64,000 nucleotides of DNA from Roseicella frigidaeris (GTDB taxonomy: Bacteria > Pseudomonadota > Alphaproteobacteria > Acetobacterales > Acetobacteraceae): contig NZ_QLIX01000016.1 of NCBI RefSeq assembly GCF_003258945.1, forward strand, positions 52,939-116,938, given 5' to 3'. The notes under the pieces are model-generated. The model was not told where the DNA came from, did no database searches, and saw only the letters and a program-made list of their open reading frames with translations. Shown piece after piece: positions 50,257-58,494 of this stretch; position 1 is the stretch's first letter; every line of letters begins with the position of its first letter. A program made the position numbers and the translations under genes.

Positions 50257-51177
50257 TCAGCCCCGGTAGTACAGCATCACCGTATGCGTCGCCTCGGCGA
50301 ACATCAGCCAACGCTCGATCAGCAGGCCGCCGAGGGCGAGCACGGCGCCGAGGCTCAGCGCCAGCGCGGCCGGCAGGCCGCCGAGGAGGAGCGCGAGCAA
50401 TGCCAGCAGCACCGGCAGGGCGAAGCCCGCCCCCTGCGCGATGAGGCGGAGCTTCGCCGCATGCTTGCGGGCGATGCAGAAGCCCATCTCGCGCAGCAGG
50501 TAGTTCTGCTCGGTATGCGGCGGCTCGAGCGGGCGGGTCTTGCCGATGAAGCCGAGCGTCGTCGCGCTCTCGATGGTGGCGAGGGGCGGCGCCGTGTCGA
50601 TCGCCTGCCAGTAGGCGCGCTTCAGCAGCAGCGCGCCGGCGCCGGTGAGGCAGGCGAGCAGCGCCGGCACCGCGCCGCCGCCGGCGAAGGCGGCCAGCAT
50701 CGCCAGCAGCACGGCGCCGCTGAAAGCCGAGAGCGCCAGGTAGCCGGGCACCACCAGCGGGTGGTGCCATTGGCGGATGGGCTTCAGCGAGGCGTAGATC
50801 ATCCCCGTGCAATAGACGGTGGCGACGGCCCCGGCCGCGGCGAGCAGCCCGGCCGCGAGGGCGAGCACCGGGGCATCGACCCAGAGGGCGAGGCCGAGCA
50901 GCAGGGCCGGGATGTAGGTGAGGATCGCCGCCACGCCCTCCCGCGACAGCCAGGAGGAGCGCCATTGCGAGATGGCGCGCCAGGCGCGCCGCGGGTTGCC
51001 GAGATGCAGCGTGGAGGAGAGCAGCCCGATGGTGATCAGCAGCAGGGCGAGGGCCAGCGCGACGAGCCCCTGGCCGGGGACGAGGCCGAGCGGACGCAGC
51101 AGGCCAAGCCAGAAGAGCAGCCCGTAGCCGGCGCCCGAGGCGGTGGTGAAGAGGACGATGGAGCCGGCCGGGTTCAT
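50257..51177 (-). CDS. soeC: Membrane anchor of SoeABC/DMSO-reductase type enzyme (SoeC)
   Basis: This 306-residue integral membrane protein of the DmsC family has about eight hydrophobic segments. It starts MNPAGSIVLFTTASGAGYGLLFWLGLLRPL, with GLLSSTLHLGNPRRAWRAISQWRSSWLSREG as the DmsC signature. It anchors the molybdoenzyme and passes electrons to or from quinone. It follows soeB by 34 bases and ends the operon. NrfD-type anchors are different in sequence; this one is DmsC-like. Confidence 0.85.
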   Translation of the reverse strand: MNPAGSIVLFTTASGAGYGLLFWLGLLRPLGLVPGQGLVALALALLLITIGLLSSTLHLGNPRRAWRAISQWRSSWLSREGVAAILTYIPALLLGLALWVDAPVLALAAGLLAAAGAVATVYCTGMIYASLKPIRQWHHPLVVPGYLALSAFSGAVLLAMLAAFAGGGAVPALLACLTGAGALLLKRAYWQAIDTAPPLATIESATTLGFIGKTRPLEPPHTEQNYLLREMGFCIARKHAAKLRLIAQGAGFALPVLLALLALLLGGLPAALALSLGAVLALGGLLIERWLMFAEATHTVMLYYRG

Positions 51178-51211
51178 GCCGCGGCCCTCCCCGCCGGATG
51201 CGGGCAGGGCG

Positions 51212-51946
51212 TCATCGGCTGAGCACCCGGTCCATCCAGCGCAGCAGCGGGTTGCCGATCGCTTCCGGCGCCGCCGCCTCCGGCTGCGCCGCGAGGCTGC
51301 TGCGGTTGCGCGGCGGCAGGTAGCTGTTCACCGGCTGGTAGCCGAGCTCGGGCATCAGCGCCTGGCCGCCACGCTCGCGCACGAGCTGGCTGACCGGGCT
51401 CTCCGGATCGCCGAGATCGCCGAAATGCCGCGCCTTGGTCGGGCAGGCCAGCACGCAGGCGGGCTGGCGCTGCGCCTCGGGGATGGTCTCGTTGTAGATG
51501 CGGTCCACGCAGAGGGTGCATTTCTTCATCACCCCCGCATCCTCGTCCATCTCCCGCGCGCCATAGGGGCAGGCCCAGGCGCAGAGGCCGCAGCCGATGC
51601 AGATGGCGTGGTCGACGAGGACGATGCCGTCCTCCGCCCGCTTGTAGCTCGCCCCGGTCGGGCAGACGGTGACGCAGGCCGGCGTCTCGCAATGCAGGCA
51701 GGAGCGGGGGAAATGCACCGTCCGCCCGGCGGCGCCCTCGCCGGCCTCATAGCTGTGGACGCGGTTGAACCAGACGCCCTCGGCCCCGGCGGAATAGGGG
51801 TGCAGGTCCGGCAGCGGCCCGGATTGGCCGGAGGCGTTCCATTCCTTGCAGTTGGTGGCGCAGGCCTGGCAGCCGACGCAGGTGTCGAGGTCGATGACGA
51901 GGCCGAGCTTCTTCGCGCCCGGCATGGGCTGGGGCAGGCAGGTCAT
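51212..51946 (-). CDS. soeB: Four-cluster ferredoxin subunit (SoeB/DmsB-like)
   Basis: This electron-transfer subunit has 244 residues and four cysteine clusters of the CxxCxxCxxxC type. Examples are CVGCQACATNCKEW, CLHCETPACVTVCPTGASYKR, CIGCGLCAWACPYGAR and KKCTLCVDR. There is no signal peptide, so it faces the cytosol like SoeB. Its ATG overlaps the soeA stop (ATGA at 51943-51946). It relays electrons between the molybdopterin subunit and the membrane anchor. Confidence 0.9.
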   Translation of the reverse strand: MTCLPQPMPGAKKLGLVIDLDTCVGCQACATNCKEWNASGQSGPLPDLHPYSAGAEGVWFNRVHSYEAGEGAAGRTVHFPRSCLHCETPACVTVCPTGASYKRAEDGIVLVDHAICIGCGLCAWACPYGAREMDEDAGVMKKCTLCVDRIYNETIPEAQRQPACVLACPTKARHFGDLGDPESPVSQLVRERGGQALMPELGYQPVNSYLPPRNRSSLAAQPEAAAPEAIGNPLLRWMDRVLSR

Positions 51947-54867
51947 GCGCGGGGCTTCACCGAATAGCGCAGGATGTCGGGATTGGCGGGCGTGTGCGGC
52001 CGCGGCCGGGGGGCAGGGAAATGCGGCTCGGTCGGGCCCGCCTGCTCGGCGGGCTCGGCCTTGGTCACCCGCACCCGTAGGTCATACCAGGCCGCCTGGC
52101 CGGTGACCGGATCGGCATTGGCGGCGCGGAAGCCCTGCTGCGCCGGCAGCCATTCGCTGATGACGTGGTTGAGCAGGAAGCCGCGCAGCGCCTCCGGGCT
52201 GTCGGCCGAGAGGTCCCAGGCGCCGGGCCGCTTGCCGATGGCGTTCCAGGTCCAGACCGTGTCGGGGTTCACCCCCTCCATCACCGCGAGCTGGCATTTC
52301 AGCCGGCCGCTGCGGCTCTCCACCCAGACCCAGTCATCCTGGGCGAGGCCCATCGCCTCCGCCCGGCTGCGCGCCATGGTGAGCTTGTTGGCGCCGTGGA
52401 TCTGCCGCAGCCAGGCATTCATCGAGCCCCAGGAATGGTACATCGCCATCGGCCGCTGGGTGACGGCGGAAAGCTCGAAGCGATCGAGGTCGGCGCCCTG
52501 CTGCTCGAGCGGCGGGTACCAGATGGGCAGCGGGTCGCAATAGCGGCGCACCCGCTCGCGCAGATGCCCGGGCGGCTGCCGCTCGCCATGGCCCTCGGCG
52601 GCGAGGCGGAATTTCTGCAGCGGCTCGGACCAGAGCTGCAGCACGATCTGCTCGGGCTTCGGGATGAAGCCCATCGCCTTGGCGCCGTCGAGATAGGCCT
52701 GGTTGGCGTGCTTGTACCATTCCTGCTCCGGCGGCAGGTGGTCGCGCCAGAAGCAGCCATTCTCGACATAGCGCCGGAGCTGGTCCGGGTTGGGCTCGCC
52801 CAGGCCCTTCTTGCCGCCATCCACCCCGCGGAAGCCGGCGAGCGGCCCGACGCCGGGCGCCCGCTGGTGGTTCACGATGTAGTCCGGATAGTCCTTGAAG
52901 CGCGGCGAGCCGTCCTCCTTGACGAAGGCGGGCAGGCCGAGCCGGGCGCCGAGCTCGATCAGCACCTCCTGGAAGGGGCGCACGTCGCGGTCCGGCGCGA
53001 TCACCGGCTGGCGGATGGAATCGCCCGCGCCATGCGGGCTGCCGATCGGCCTATCGAGCACCGAGATGCAGTCCCAGCGCTCGAGATAGGTGGTGTCGGG
53101 CAGGATCAGGTCGGCATAGGGCACGGTCTCGGAGAAATAGGCATCCGAGTAGATGACATGCGGGATGACATAGGCGCCGTCCTCGCGCGTCTCCGTCAGG
53201 ATGCGGATCACCTCGCCCGGGTTCATGGCGCTGTTCCAGGCCATGTTGGCCATGAACATGAACAGCGTGTCGATCGGATAGGGATCGCCCGCCCCGGCAT
53301 TGCCGATGACGGTGTGCATCATCCCGTGCAGCGCCAGCGGCGCCTCCCAGGAGAAGGCCTTGTCGATGCGGATCGGGCTGCCGTCCTCCTCCACCAGCAG
53401 GTCGTCCGGCCCGTGCGGGAAGGAGAGCAGGTTGCCGACGAGCGGCGTGTTCGGCTTCGCCCCCTTGCCGGCCGGCGGCGGCCCGGGCGGGATCGGGCGC
53501 GGGAAGGGCGATTTGTAGCGCCAGGAGCCGGGGGTATCGACGGCGCCGAGCAGCATCTGCAGCAGGTGCAGCGCGCGGCAGGTGTGGAAGCCGTTGCTGT
53601 GCGCCGAGATGCCGCGCATGGCGTGGAAGGCGACCGGCCGTCCCGTCACCGTCTCGTGCCGCCGGCCCCAGACATCGGTCCAGGGCTGGTCGAGCGTGAT
53701 GGGGTGCTCGAAGGCCACCTCGGCGATCTCGGCGGCGATGCGGCGGATGCGCGCCGCCTCCAGCCCGCAGCGTTCGGCGACGGCCTCCGGCGCGTAGCGC
53801 GGATCGAGGTAGCGCTCGGCCAGCAGGTGGAAGACCGGCCGCGCGCGGCGCCCGTCCGGCAGGGCGTGGTCGCCGACCAGCACCGCCGAGAGGTCGGCGG
53901 CCTTGGCCGGGATGGCGCCGCGCGCCCGGTCCCAGGCGAGCGGCGTGCCCTCCGCGTCGCGGGCGAAGAGCCCGTCCTCCGGCCCGCCCGGATCCTGCAC
54001 CACCAGCCAGGCGGCGTTGGTGTAGCGGGCGAGGAAATCGAGATCGACGCGGTCGGTGCGCAGCAGCTCATGCGCCAGGGCCAGCACGAAGAGCCCGTCC
54101 GTGCCCGGGCGGATGCCGACCCATTCATCGGCGATGGCCGAATAGCCGGTGCGCACCGGGTTGACCGAGACGAATTTCGCCCCGCGCGCCTTCACCCGCG
54201 ACAGGCCGAGCTTGATCGGGTTGCTGTCATGGTCCTCGGCGACGCCGAACATCAGCACGTATTGGGCGCGGTCCCAGTCCGGCTCGCCGAATTCCCAGAA
54301 GCTGCCGCCGATGGAGTAGAGCCCGCCGGCCGCCATGTTGACCGAGCAGAAGCCGCCATGCGCGGCGAAATTCGGCGTGCCGAATTGCGCCGCCCAGAAG
54401 CCGGTCAGGCTCTGGCTCTGGTCGCGGCCGGTGAAGAAGGCGAGGCGGCGCGGATCGCTCTCGCGCACCGCCCGCAGCCAGCCCGTCGCGATCTCCATCG
54501 CCTCGGGCCAGGAGATTTCCTTGAACTCGCCCGCGCCGCGCTCGCCGACGCGCAGCAGGGGGCTGCTCAGCCGCGCCGGGGCATACTGCGTCATGATCCC
54601 GGCGCTGCCCTTGCCGCAGATGACGCCGCGATTCACCGGATGGTCCGGATTGCCCTCGATGTAGCGGATCCGCCCGTCCTTCAGGTGGACGCGGATGCCG
54701 CAGCGGCAGGCGCACATGTAGCAGGTGGTGGTCTTGACCGTATCGCCGACGGGAACGGAGTAGTCGACGCGGGGATCGGCCCGGGGATCGGCCCGGGGAT
54801 TGGGCTGTGGATCGGCCCCTGGACCGGGGCCTGGTTGAAGGCGCGACGGCGTCGGCGCTTCCGGCAT
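51943..54867 (-). CDS. soeA: Molybdopterin oxidoreductase large subunit (SoeA-like)
   Basis: This is a 974-residue bis-MGD molybdoenzyme of the DMSO reductase superfamily. The FS0 cluster cysteines are Cys49, Cys52, Cys56 and Cys84 (CYMCACRCGI...GVICGKGSAG). AFFTGRDQSQSLTGFWAAQFGTPNFAAHGGFCSVNMAAGG, FWEFGEPDWDRAQYVLMFGVAEDHDSNPIK and FVSVNPVRTGYSAIADEWVGIRPGTDG match the cytosolic sulfite dehydrogenase SoeA. No Tat signal is seen, as expected for SoeA. The first 35 residues are a low-complexity Pro/Asp repeat encoded by GATCGGCCCGGG-like tandem units. Sulfite oxidation is likely but related polysulfide or DMSO reductases are alternatives. Confidence 0.85.
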   Translation of the reverse strand: MPEAPTPSRLQPGPGPGADPQPNPRADPRADPRVDYSVPVGDTVKTTTCYMCACRCGIRVHLKDGRIRYIEGNPDHPVNRGVICGKGSAGIMTQYAPARLSSPLLRVGERGAGEFKEISWPEAMEIATGWLRAVRESDPRRLAFFTGRDQSQSLTGFWAAQFGTPNFAAHGGFCSVNMAAGGLYSIGGSFWEFGEPDWDRAQYVLMFGVAEDHDSNPIKLGLSRVKARGAKFVSVNPVRTGYSAIADEWVGIRPGTDGLFVLALAHELLRTDRVDLDFLARYTNAAWLVVQDPGGPEDGLFARDAEGTPLAWDRARGAIPAKAADLSAVLVGDHALPDGRRARPVFHLLAERYLDPRYAPEAVAERCGLEAARIRRIAAEIAEVAFEHPITLDQPWTDVWGRRHETVTGRPVAFHAMRGISAHSNGFHTCRALHLLQMLLGAVDTPGSWRYKSPFPRPIPPGPPPAGKGAKPNTPLVGNLLSFPHGPDDLLVEEDGSPIRIDKAFSWEAPLALHGMMHTVIGNAGAGDPYPIDTLFMFMANMAWNSAMNPGEVIRILTETREDGAYVIPHVIYSDAYFSETVPYADLILPDTTYLERWDCISVLDRPIGSPHGAGDSIRQPVIAPDRDVRPFQEVLIELGARLGLPAFVKEDGSPRFKDYPDYIVNHQRAPGVGPLAGFRGVDGGKKGLGEPNPDQLRRYVENGCFWRDHLPPEQEWYKHANQAYLDGAKAMGFIPKPEQIVLQLWSEPLQKFRLAAEGHGERQPPGHLRERVRRYCDPLPIWYPPLEQQGADLDRFELSAVTQRPMAMYHSWGSMNAWLRQIHGANKLTMARSRAEAMGLAQDDWVWVESRSGRLKCQLAVMEGVNPDTVWTWNAIGKRPGAWDLSADSPEALRGFLLNHVISEWLPAQQGFRAANADPVTGQAAWYDLRVRVTKAEPAEQAGPTEPHFPAPRPRPHTPANPDILRYSVKPRA

Positions 54868-54973
54868 CGGTTGCTGTATTCCCCGTGGACTTCCTGTTGC
54901 AGTTAGGCACGCTCGGGGGGTGCGGGCAAATCAAGGCCCGGCCCGGATTTTCACGATGAACGGGGAGGGGATG

Positions 54974-56092
54974 ATGAAAAAATCACTGAAGCAGATGGTC
55001 CGATCCGGCGAGCTGGCGGCGGGCACCTTCCTGGTGGAGTTCGTCACCCCCGGCATCGGCCATATCCTCGCCGGCGCGGGCTGCGACTTCGCCTTCCTCG
55101 ACATGGAGCACAGTGGCTTCTCGGAGGAGACGGTGAAGGCCGGGCTGCGCTTCCTCGAGGCCGGCGGCATCCCGACGCTGGTGCGCATCCCCTCGCGCGA
55201 GGCGCATGACGTGGCGCGCATCGCCGATATCGGCGCCGAGGGGGTGATGCTGCCGCTGGTGGGCAGCCTGGAGGTGGCGCGGGCCGCCGTCGCGGCGCTG
55301 AAATACCCGCCGCTCGGCCGGCGCGGCGTGGCGCTGCGCATCGCGCACGACAATTACCGCGCCGCGCCCGCCGCCGAGGCGCTGGCCACGGCGAATGAGC
55401 GCACGGTGCTGATCCTGATGATCGAGACCGCCGAGGGGGTGGAGCAGGCCGGGGCGATCGCGGCGCTGGAGGGGGTGGATGCGCTCTGGGTCGGGCATTT
55501 CGACCTCTCCGCCTCGCTCGGCATCCCGGGGGAATTCGAGCATCCGCGGTTCCGGGAGGCGACCCGGCGGATCTGCGCCGCAGCGAAGGCGCATGGGAAG
55601 GGGCTGGGGCGGCTGGTGACGGGGGAGCCAGAGGCACGGCAGGCGGTGGCGGATGGGTTCCGGCTGATCGCCTGGGGTGGGGATGCGTGGTTGTTGCAGG
55701 AGGCGGTGGCGGCGGGGGTAGGGGTGGTAAAGGGGATGCGAGTTGCGGATGGGCACGATCGAGCAGAGGAGCAACATGCAGCCGGACGAATTCCATCGCC
55801 AACCTCCATTCCCGTTAGTGAGAAGAAGGAAGAGGTGCATAGGAGGCAAGTCACTGGAGCAAAGTTAAACGAAAAGTGGCGAGTCGGCGCAGCCCATGCG
55901 CTTTATCGAGAAACTGGTGATTTCTATATGCTGTTGGAGCGCTTTCCTGGTGCGCTATTCGATACAAATGGCTATGTCTTTTTCGCCACAGAAGACGAAT
56001 ACCTAAATTGTCCGCACCTTATTAGAGGCGCTCGGCTCAATGTGCGTGGTGGAATAGCAAGCATTCCCGGTTACATTCGAGTTAAGCCCTAG
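54974..56092 (+). CDS. HpcH/HpaI aldolase fused to a foreign C-terminal domain
   Basis: Residues 1 to about 253 form an HpcH/HpaI-type class II aldolase. The parts are GTFLVEFVTPGIGHILAGAGCDFAFLDMEHSGFSEE (with the catalytic His), RIPSREAHDVARIADIGAEGVMLPLVGS and LIMIETAEGVEQAGAIAALEGVDALWVGHFDLSASLG (metal Glu and Asp). The usual protein would end near GFRLIAWGGDAWLLQEA. Instead the frame runs on for about 115 residues through EEQHAAGRIPSP and EKWRVGAAHALYRETGDFYML. Then come RFPGALFDTNGYVFFATEDEY and GIASIPGYIRVKP. From about 55740 the base composition drops sharply. The added part resembles small domains on restriction-type proteins but I cannot name it. GGAGG lies 5 bases before ATG 54974. 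The fusion may be a real gene or a recombination scar. Confidence 0.75.
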   Translation: MKKSLKQMVRSGELAAGTFLVEFVTPGIGHILAGAGCDFAFLDMEHSGFSEETVKAGLRFLEAGGIPTLVRIPSREAHDVARIADIGAEGVMLPLVGSLEVARAAVAALKYPPLGRRGVALRIAHDNYRAAPAAEALATANERTVLILMIETAEGVEQAGAIAALEGVDALWVGHFDLSASLGIPGEFEHPRFREATRRICAAAKAHGKGLGRLVTGEPEARQAVADGFRLIAWGGDAWLLQEAVAAGVGVVKGMRVADGHDRAEEQHAAGRIPSPTSIPVSEKKEEVHRRQVTGAKLNEKWRVGAAHALYRETGDFYMLLERFPGALFDTNGYVFFATEDEYLNCPHLIRGARLNVRGGIASIPGYIRVKP

Positions 56093-56188
56093 TGCAAACC
56101 GAGGCGGATATCTGATCATTTTTCTTGTCAAAGCAGCAATGTATATGTGTCTCGGCATTGAGGCGCGACCGCAATCCAGGCAGTCAGT

Positions 56189-56637
56189 ATGACTACAGAG
56201 CGGCAAACTCTCGGCATATTCGGCGAAGAGCGAGTAGCGAAGGACTGCCGGCGCCCCTGCTGCAAGCGCCACCGGACCCTGGCGAGGTTGCCGTCGAACT
56301 TCAAATGTCCGGACGTTATCTGCGATTTTTGTGGTTATCCGCCCAGGTGAAGGTCATCACGGCAAAGACAGTCGATGTCCTTCCCAGAACCATACTTGGA
56401 GCGGCATGGGGTCCGCAGCGAGAGCGGATGGAAGCGGGGATCTACTTTCCGCTGTTTCTTGTGCTGATCTCCGCCGATAAGTCGGATTATGCCATCTACT
56501 ATCTGTCGGCGGACTTGCAACGACCAGAGATGTTCAAACCTCGCAAGCCGCTGCGTGACACGGCTCGTCGGGCAGGATGGATTGGTTCTATTTATGATCT
56601 GTCTTCCGCGTGTGGATCGTTTGCCCAATTGATCTAA
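56189..56637 (+). pseudogene. DpnI/DRP-like restriction endonuclease, frameshifted
   Basis: Two overlapping frames encode consecutive parts of one protein. Frame A (ATG 56189 to TGA 56350) gives TLGIFGEERVAKDCRRPCCKRHRTLARLPSNFKCPDVICDFCGY. Frame B (to TAA 56637) continues AQVKVITAKTVDVLPRTILGAAWGPQRERMEAGIYFPLFLVLI and ends FKPRKPLRDTARRAGWIGSIYDLSSACGSF. Together they match the dam-replacing/DpnI catalytic domain. It has CPxC/CxxC zinc knuckles, PD...QVK active-site strand, and RKPLxxTARRAGW-G at the end. One missing base near 56340 (TAT C-C GCC CAG) explains the break. In DpnI this fold cuts methylated GATC. The sequence lacks the C-terminal winged helix of DpnI. Confidence 0.7.
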
Positions 56638-56644
56638 TGCTAAC

Positions 56645-56672
56645 GGCCGTTGATGTTGACCCATCAACGGCC
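56645..56672 (+). terminator. Hairpin after the DRP pseudogene
   Basis: Arms GGCCGTTGATG (56645-56655) and CATCAACGGCC (56662-56672) pair perfectly around six bases. It follows the pseudogene stop by 7 bases. No T-run follows. Confidence 0.6.
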
Positions 56673-56896
56673 CCTCAGCTCGAATTTGGCCAATTTCCCA
56701 GTTGTCCGGCAACATAAGGCGTTCTGCCGCCTCGACTTTGGAGTGCTGCGGCCCGATTTTTCCTCTCCGGCTATAGCCCACGACATCACCAGAAAGCCTC
56801 ACAGCTACCAAGCAAATTTCCGAAGACCAGCGCGAAAGTCAGAGAAGCTTGTGCCCGCGGCTCATCGAAAATGGCCAAAGTCGAGCTTATACCAAA

Positions 56897-56919
56897 GGCA
56901 TGAATGGTCCATTCATGCC
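56897..56919 (-). terminator. Terminator after vapC
   Basis: Arms GGCATGAATG and CATTCATGCC pair perfectly around a 3-base loop. On the minus strand it follows the vapC stop by 7 bases and is followed by TTTGGTATAA. This suits termination of vapBC. Confidence 0.7.
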
Positions 56920-56926
56920 GTTAATG

Positions 56927-57334
56927 TCAGGCCTCCGCCAGCCAATCCTCCGCCCGCAGCCCGTCCACCCGGCGGAACTCGCCGAGATGGTCGGTGACGA
57001 CGACAAGGCCGCGGCTGCGGGCATGGCCGGCGATCAGCAGGTCATAGGGGCCGATGATCCGGCCCTGCCGCTCCAGCACGGTGGTGATCTCGCCGGCATG
57101 CGCCGCGGCCGCCTCGTCGAAGGGCAGGACGGCGAGGCGGGCGGCGAAGCCCGCCACCGCGCGCCGGTTCTCCGCGGGGCGGGCGGATTTCGCGGCGTCG
57201 TGCAACAGCTCGGTCAGCGTGATGGTGGAGATGCACAGCGTCTCCACCTCGGCGTTGAAGCGCGACCGCAGCCCGAGCGGCCGGTCGCGCAGCACGCGGA
57301 TGCAGAGATGGGTGTCCAGCATGTGCCGGAGCAT
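56927..57334 (-). CDS. vapC: VapC-type PIN-domain toxin
   Basis: This 135-residue PIN ribonuclease is the toxin of a type II system. The acidic residues Asp7 (MLDTH), Glu42 (TLTELLHD), Asp98 (GPYDLLIAGHA) and Asp115 (VVVTDHLGEF) form the metal site. The spacing GPYD...AxxH fits VapC/MvpA proteins that cut tRNA or rRNA. Its start overlaps the last base of the vapB stop (TGATG at 57332-57336), so it is coupled to the antitoxin. A terminator follows. Confidence 0.88.
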   Translation of the reverse strand: MLRHMLDTHLCIRVLRDRPLGLRSRFNAEVETLCISTITLTELLHDAAKSARPAENRRAVAGFAARLAVLPFDEAAAAHAGEITTVLERQGRIIGPYDLLIAGHARSRGLVVVTDHLGEFRRVDGLRAEDWLAEA

Positions 57335-57555
57335 CAGAAGCTCTCGCGCACCTCGTGCGGCGGCTGCGCGCGCTCGGGCAGGTCGATGCCCGGCGCGTCG
57401 AAGACGTCATCCCAGAGCGCATCGGCCGGCAGGATGAGGCGCCCCCGGCCGTCGCGGATCACCGCCACCTCCTGCACGCCGGGCGGGAAGGCAACGTCCT
57501 TCGGCAGCCGCACGGCCTGCGATCGGTTGTTCTGGAACAGGCGGGTCCGGGTCAT
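57334..57555 (-). CDS. vapB: VapB-type antitoxin (AbrB/SpoVT-like)
   Basis: This 73-residue protein has the swapped-hairpin DNA-binding start TRTRLFQNNRSQAVRLPKDVAFPPGVQEVAVIRDG, as in VapB/MazE-type antitoxins. The C-terminal tail LPERAQPPHEVRESF is expected to block the toxin. ATG 57555 is chosen because the domain starts there; the listed longer frame overlaps the operator. It is autoregulated through the palindrome at 57570-57600. Confidence 0.85.
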   Translation of the reverse strand: MTRTRLFQNNRSQAVRLPKDVAFPPGVQEVAVIRDGRGRLILPADALWDDVFDAPGIDLPERAQPPHEVRESF

Positions 57556-57569
57556 GGTGGGAGCATCCC

Positions 57570-57600
57570 GCATGGGATATACATATGGCATATCCCATGC
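57570..57600. promoter_or_regulatory. VapB operator palindrome
   Basis: Arms GCATGGGATAT (57570-57580) and ATATCCCATGC (57590-57600) are perfect complements around nine bases. It lies 14 bases upstream of the vapB start and overlaps the likely promoter. This is the normal arrangement for VapB/VapC autorepression. It ends 13 bases from the SDR stop codon. Confidence 0.75.
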
Positions 57601-57613
57601 GCTCCAACCACCT

Positions 57614-58426
57614 CTACCGCGCCGCGAGATTCCCCAGCCGCCCGGCCATCATCCCCGCATCGATCACCAGCTCCGACCCGGTGATGTACTGCGAGGCATC
57701 CGAGGCCAGGAACAGCACGCCATCGGCGATGTCCTGCGGCGTGCCGAGCTTGCCCGTCGGCACGCCCGCCGCCGCCACCACCTGCGGGTCGATCGGCGCA
57801 TTGGCCCGCGCATCCTGCGCGCCCACCGGCATCTTCTCCCAGATCTCGGTGGCGATGATGCCGGGATGGACGCTGTTGCAGCGGATGTTGTCGCGCGCCC
57901 CGGCGCATTCGAGCGCCACCGACTTGGCGAAGAGCCGCACCGCCCCCTTGGTCGCCGAATACCCCGCCAGCCCGGCCGAGCCGCGCAGCCCCGCGACCGA
58001 GGAGATCATGACGATCGAGCCGCCCTCGCCGGATTGCCGCATCAGCGGGATGCCGTACTTGGCGGTGAGGAACACGCCGTCCACGTTCACCGCCATCTGC
58101 TTGCGCCAATCGGCCAGCGACATGCCGGTGACGGTGCTGATGATGGCGATGCCGGCATTGGCGACCAGGATGTCGAGCCGGCCGTAGCGCCGCTCCACCT
58201 CGCCGATGATCTCCGGCCAGCGCGCCTCCTCCGTCACGTCCTGGTGCAGGTAGAGCGCCTCGCCCCCCTTGTTGCGGATGCCGGCGGCCACGTCCTCGCC
58301 GCGGCGGTCGTCGAGATCGGTGAGGACCACCCGCGCCCCCTCCCGCCCGAGCGTGCTGGCGATGGCGGCGCCGATGCCCGCCGCCGCGCCGGTGACGAGC
58401 GCGACCTTGCCCTGGACCTGGCCCAT
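57614..58426 (-). CDS. Short-chain dehydrogenase/reductase
   Basis: This classical SDR has 270 residues. The cofactor loop is TGAAAGIG (12-19). The catalytic residues are Ser142/143 (MISSVAG), Tyr156 and Lys160 (YSATKGA). Asp at 37/39 after strand 2 (VVLTDLDD) favours NAD(H). NAGIAIIS and the C-terminal FLASDASQYITGSELVIDAGMMAG are typical. It resembles cyclopentanol and 3-hydroxysteroid type enzymes but the substrate cannot be read. It is monocistronic by spacing; the vapBC operator begins 13 bases beyond its stop codon. Confidence 0.88.
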   Translation of the reverse strand: MGQVQGKVALVTGAAAGIGAAIASTLGREGARVVLTDLDDRRGEDVAAGIRNKGGEALYLHQDVTEEARWPEIIGEVERRYGRLDILVANAGIAIISTVTGMSLADWRKQMAVNVDGVFLTAKYGIPLMRQSGEGGSIVMISSVAGLRGSAGLAGYSATKGAVRLFAKSVALECAGARDNIRCNSVHPGIIATEIWEKMPVGAQDARANAPIDPQVVAAAGVPTGKLGTPQDIADGVLFLASDASQYITGSELVIDAGMMAGRLGNLAAR

Positions 58427-58494
58427 GCGTTCCCTCCTGCGATTTTCTGCGCGGGAAGGCTACCCGCGCTGCGCGGCGACGCAAGCCGGGCGGA

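Larger units (their letters stand above)
56638..56926. other. 289-base intergenic region between DRP pseudogene and vapC
   Basis: It contains two hairpins (56645-56672 and 56897-56919) and no gene that I can support. AT content is above the core level, so it belongs to the accessory patch. Confidence 0.55.

Noticed and set aside
52165..54906. 913-codon plus-strand ORF opposite soeA
   Set aside because: Long only because of GC-rich third positions of soeA; no domain is visible.
56335..56811. 158-codon minus-strand ORF opposite the DRP pseudogene, considered as an IS remnant
   Set aside because: No transposase motif or terminal repeats; the plus strand gives the better family match.
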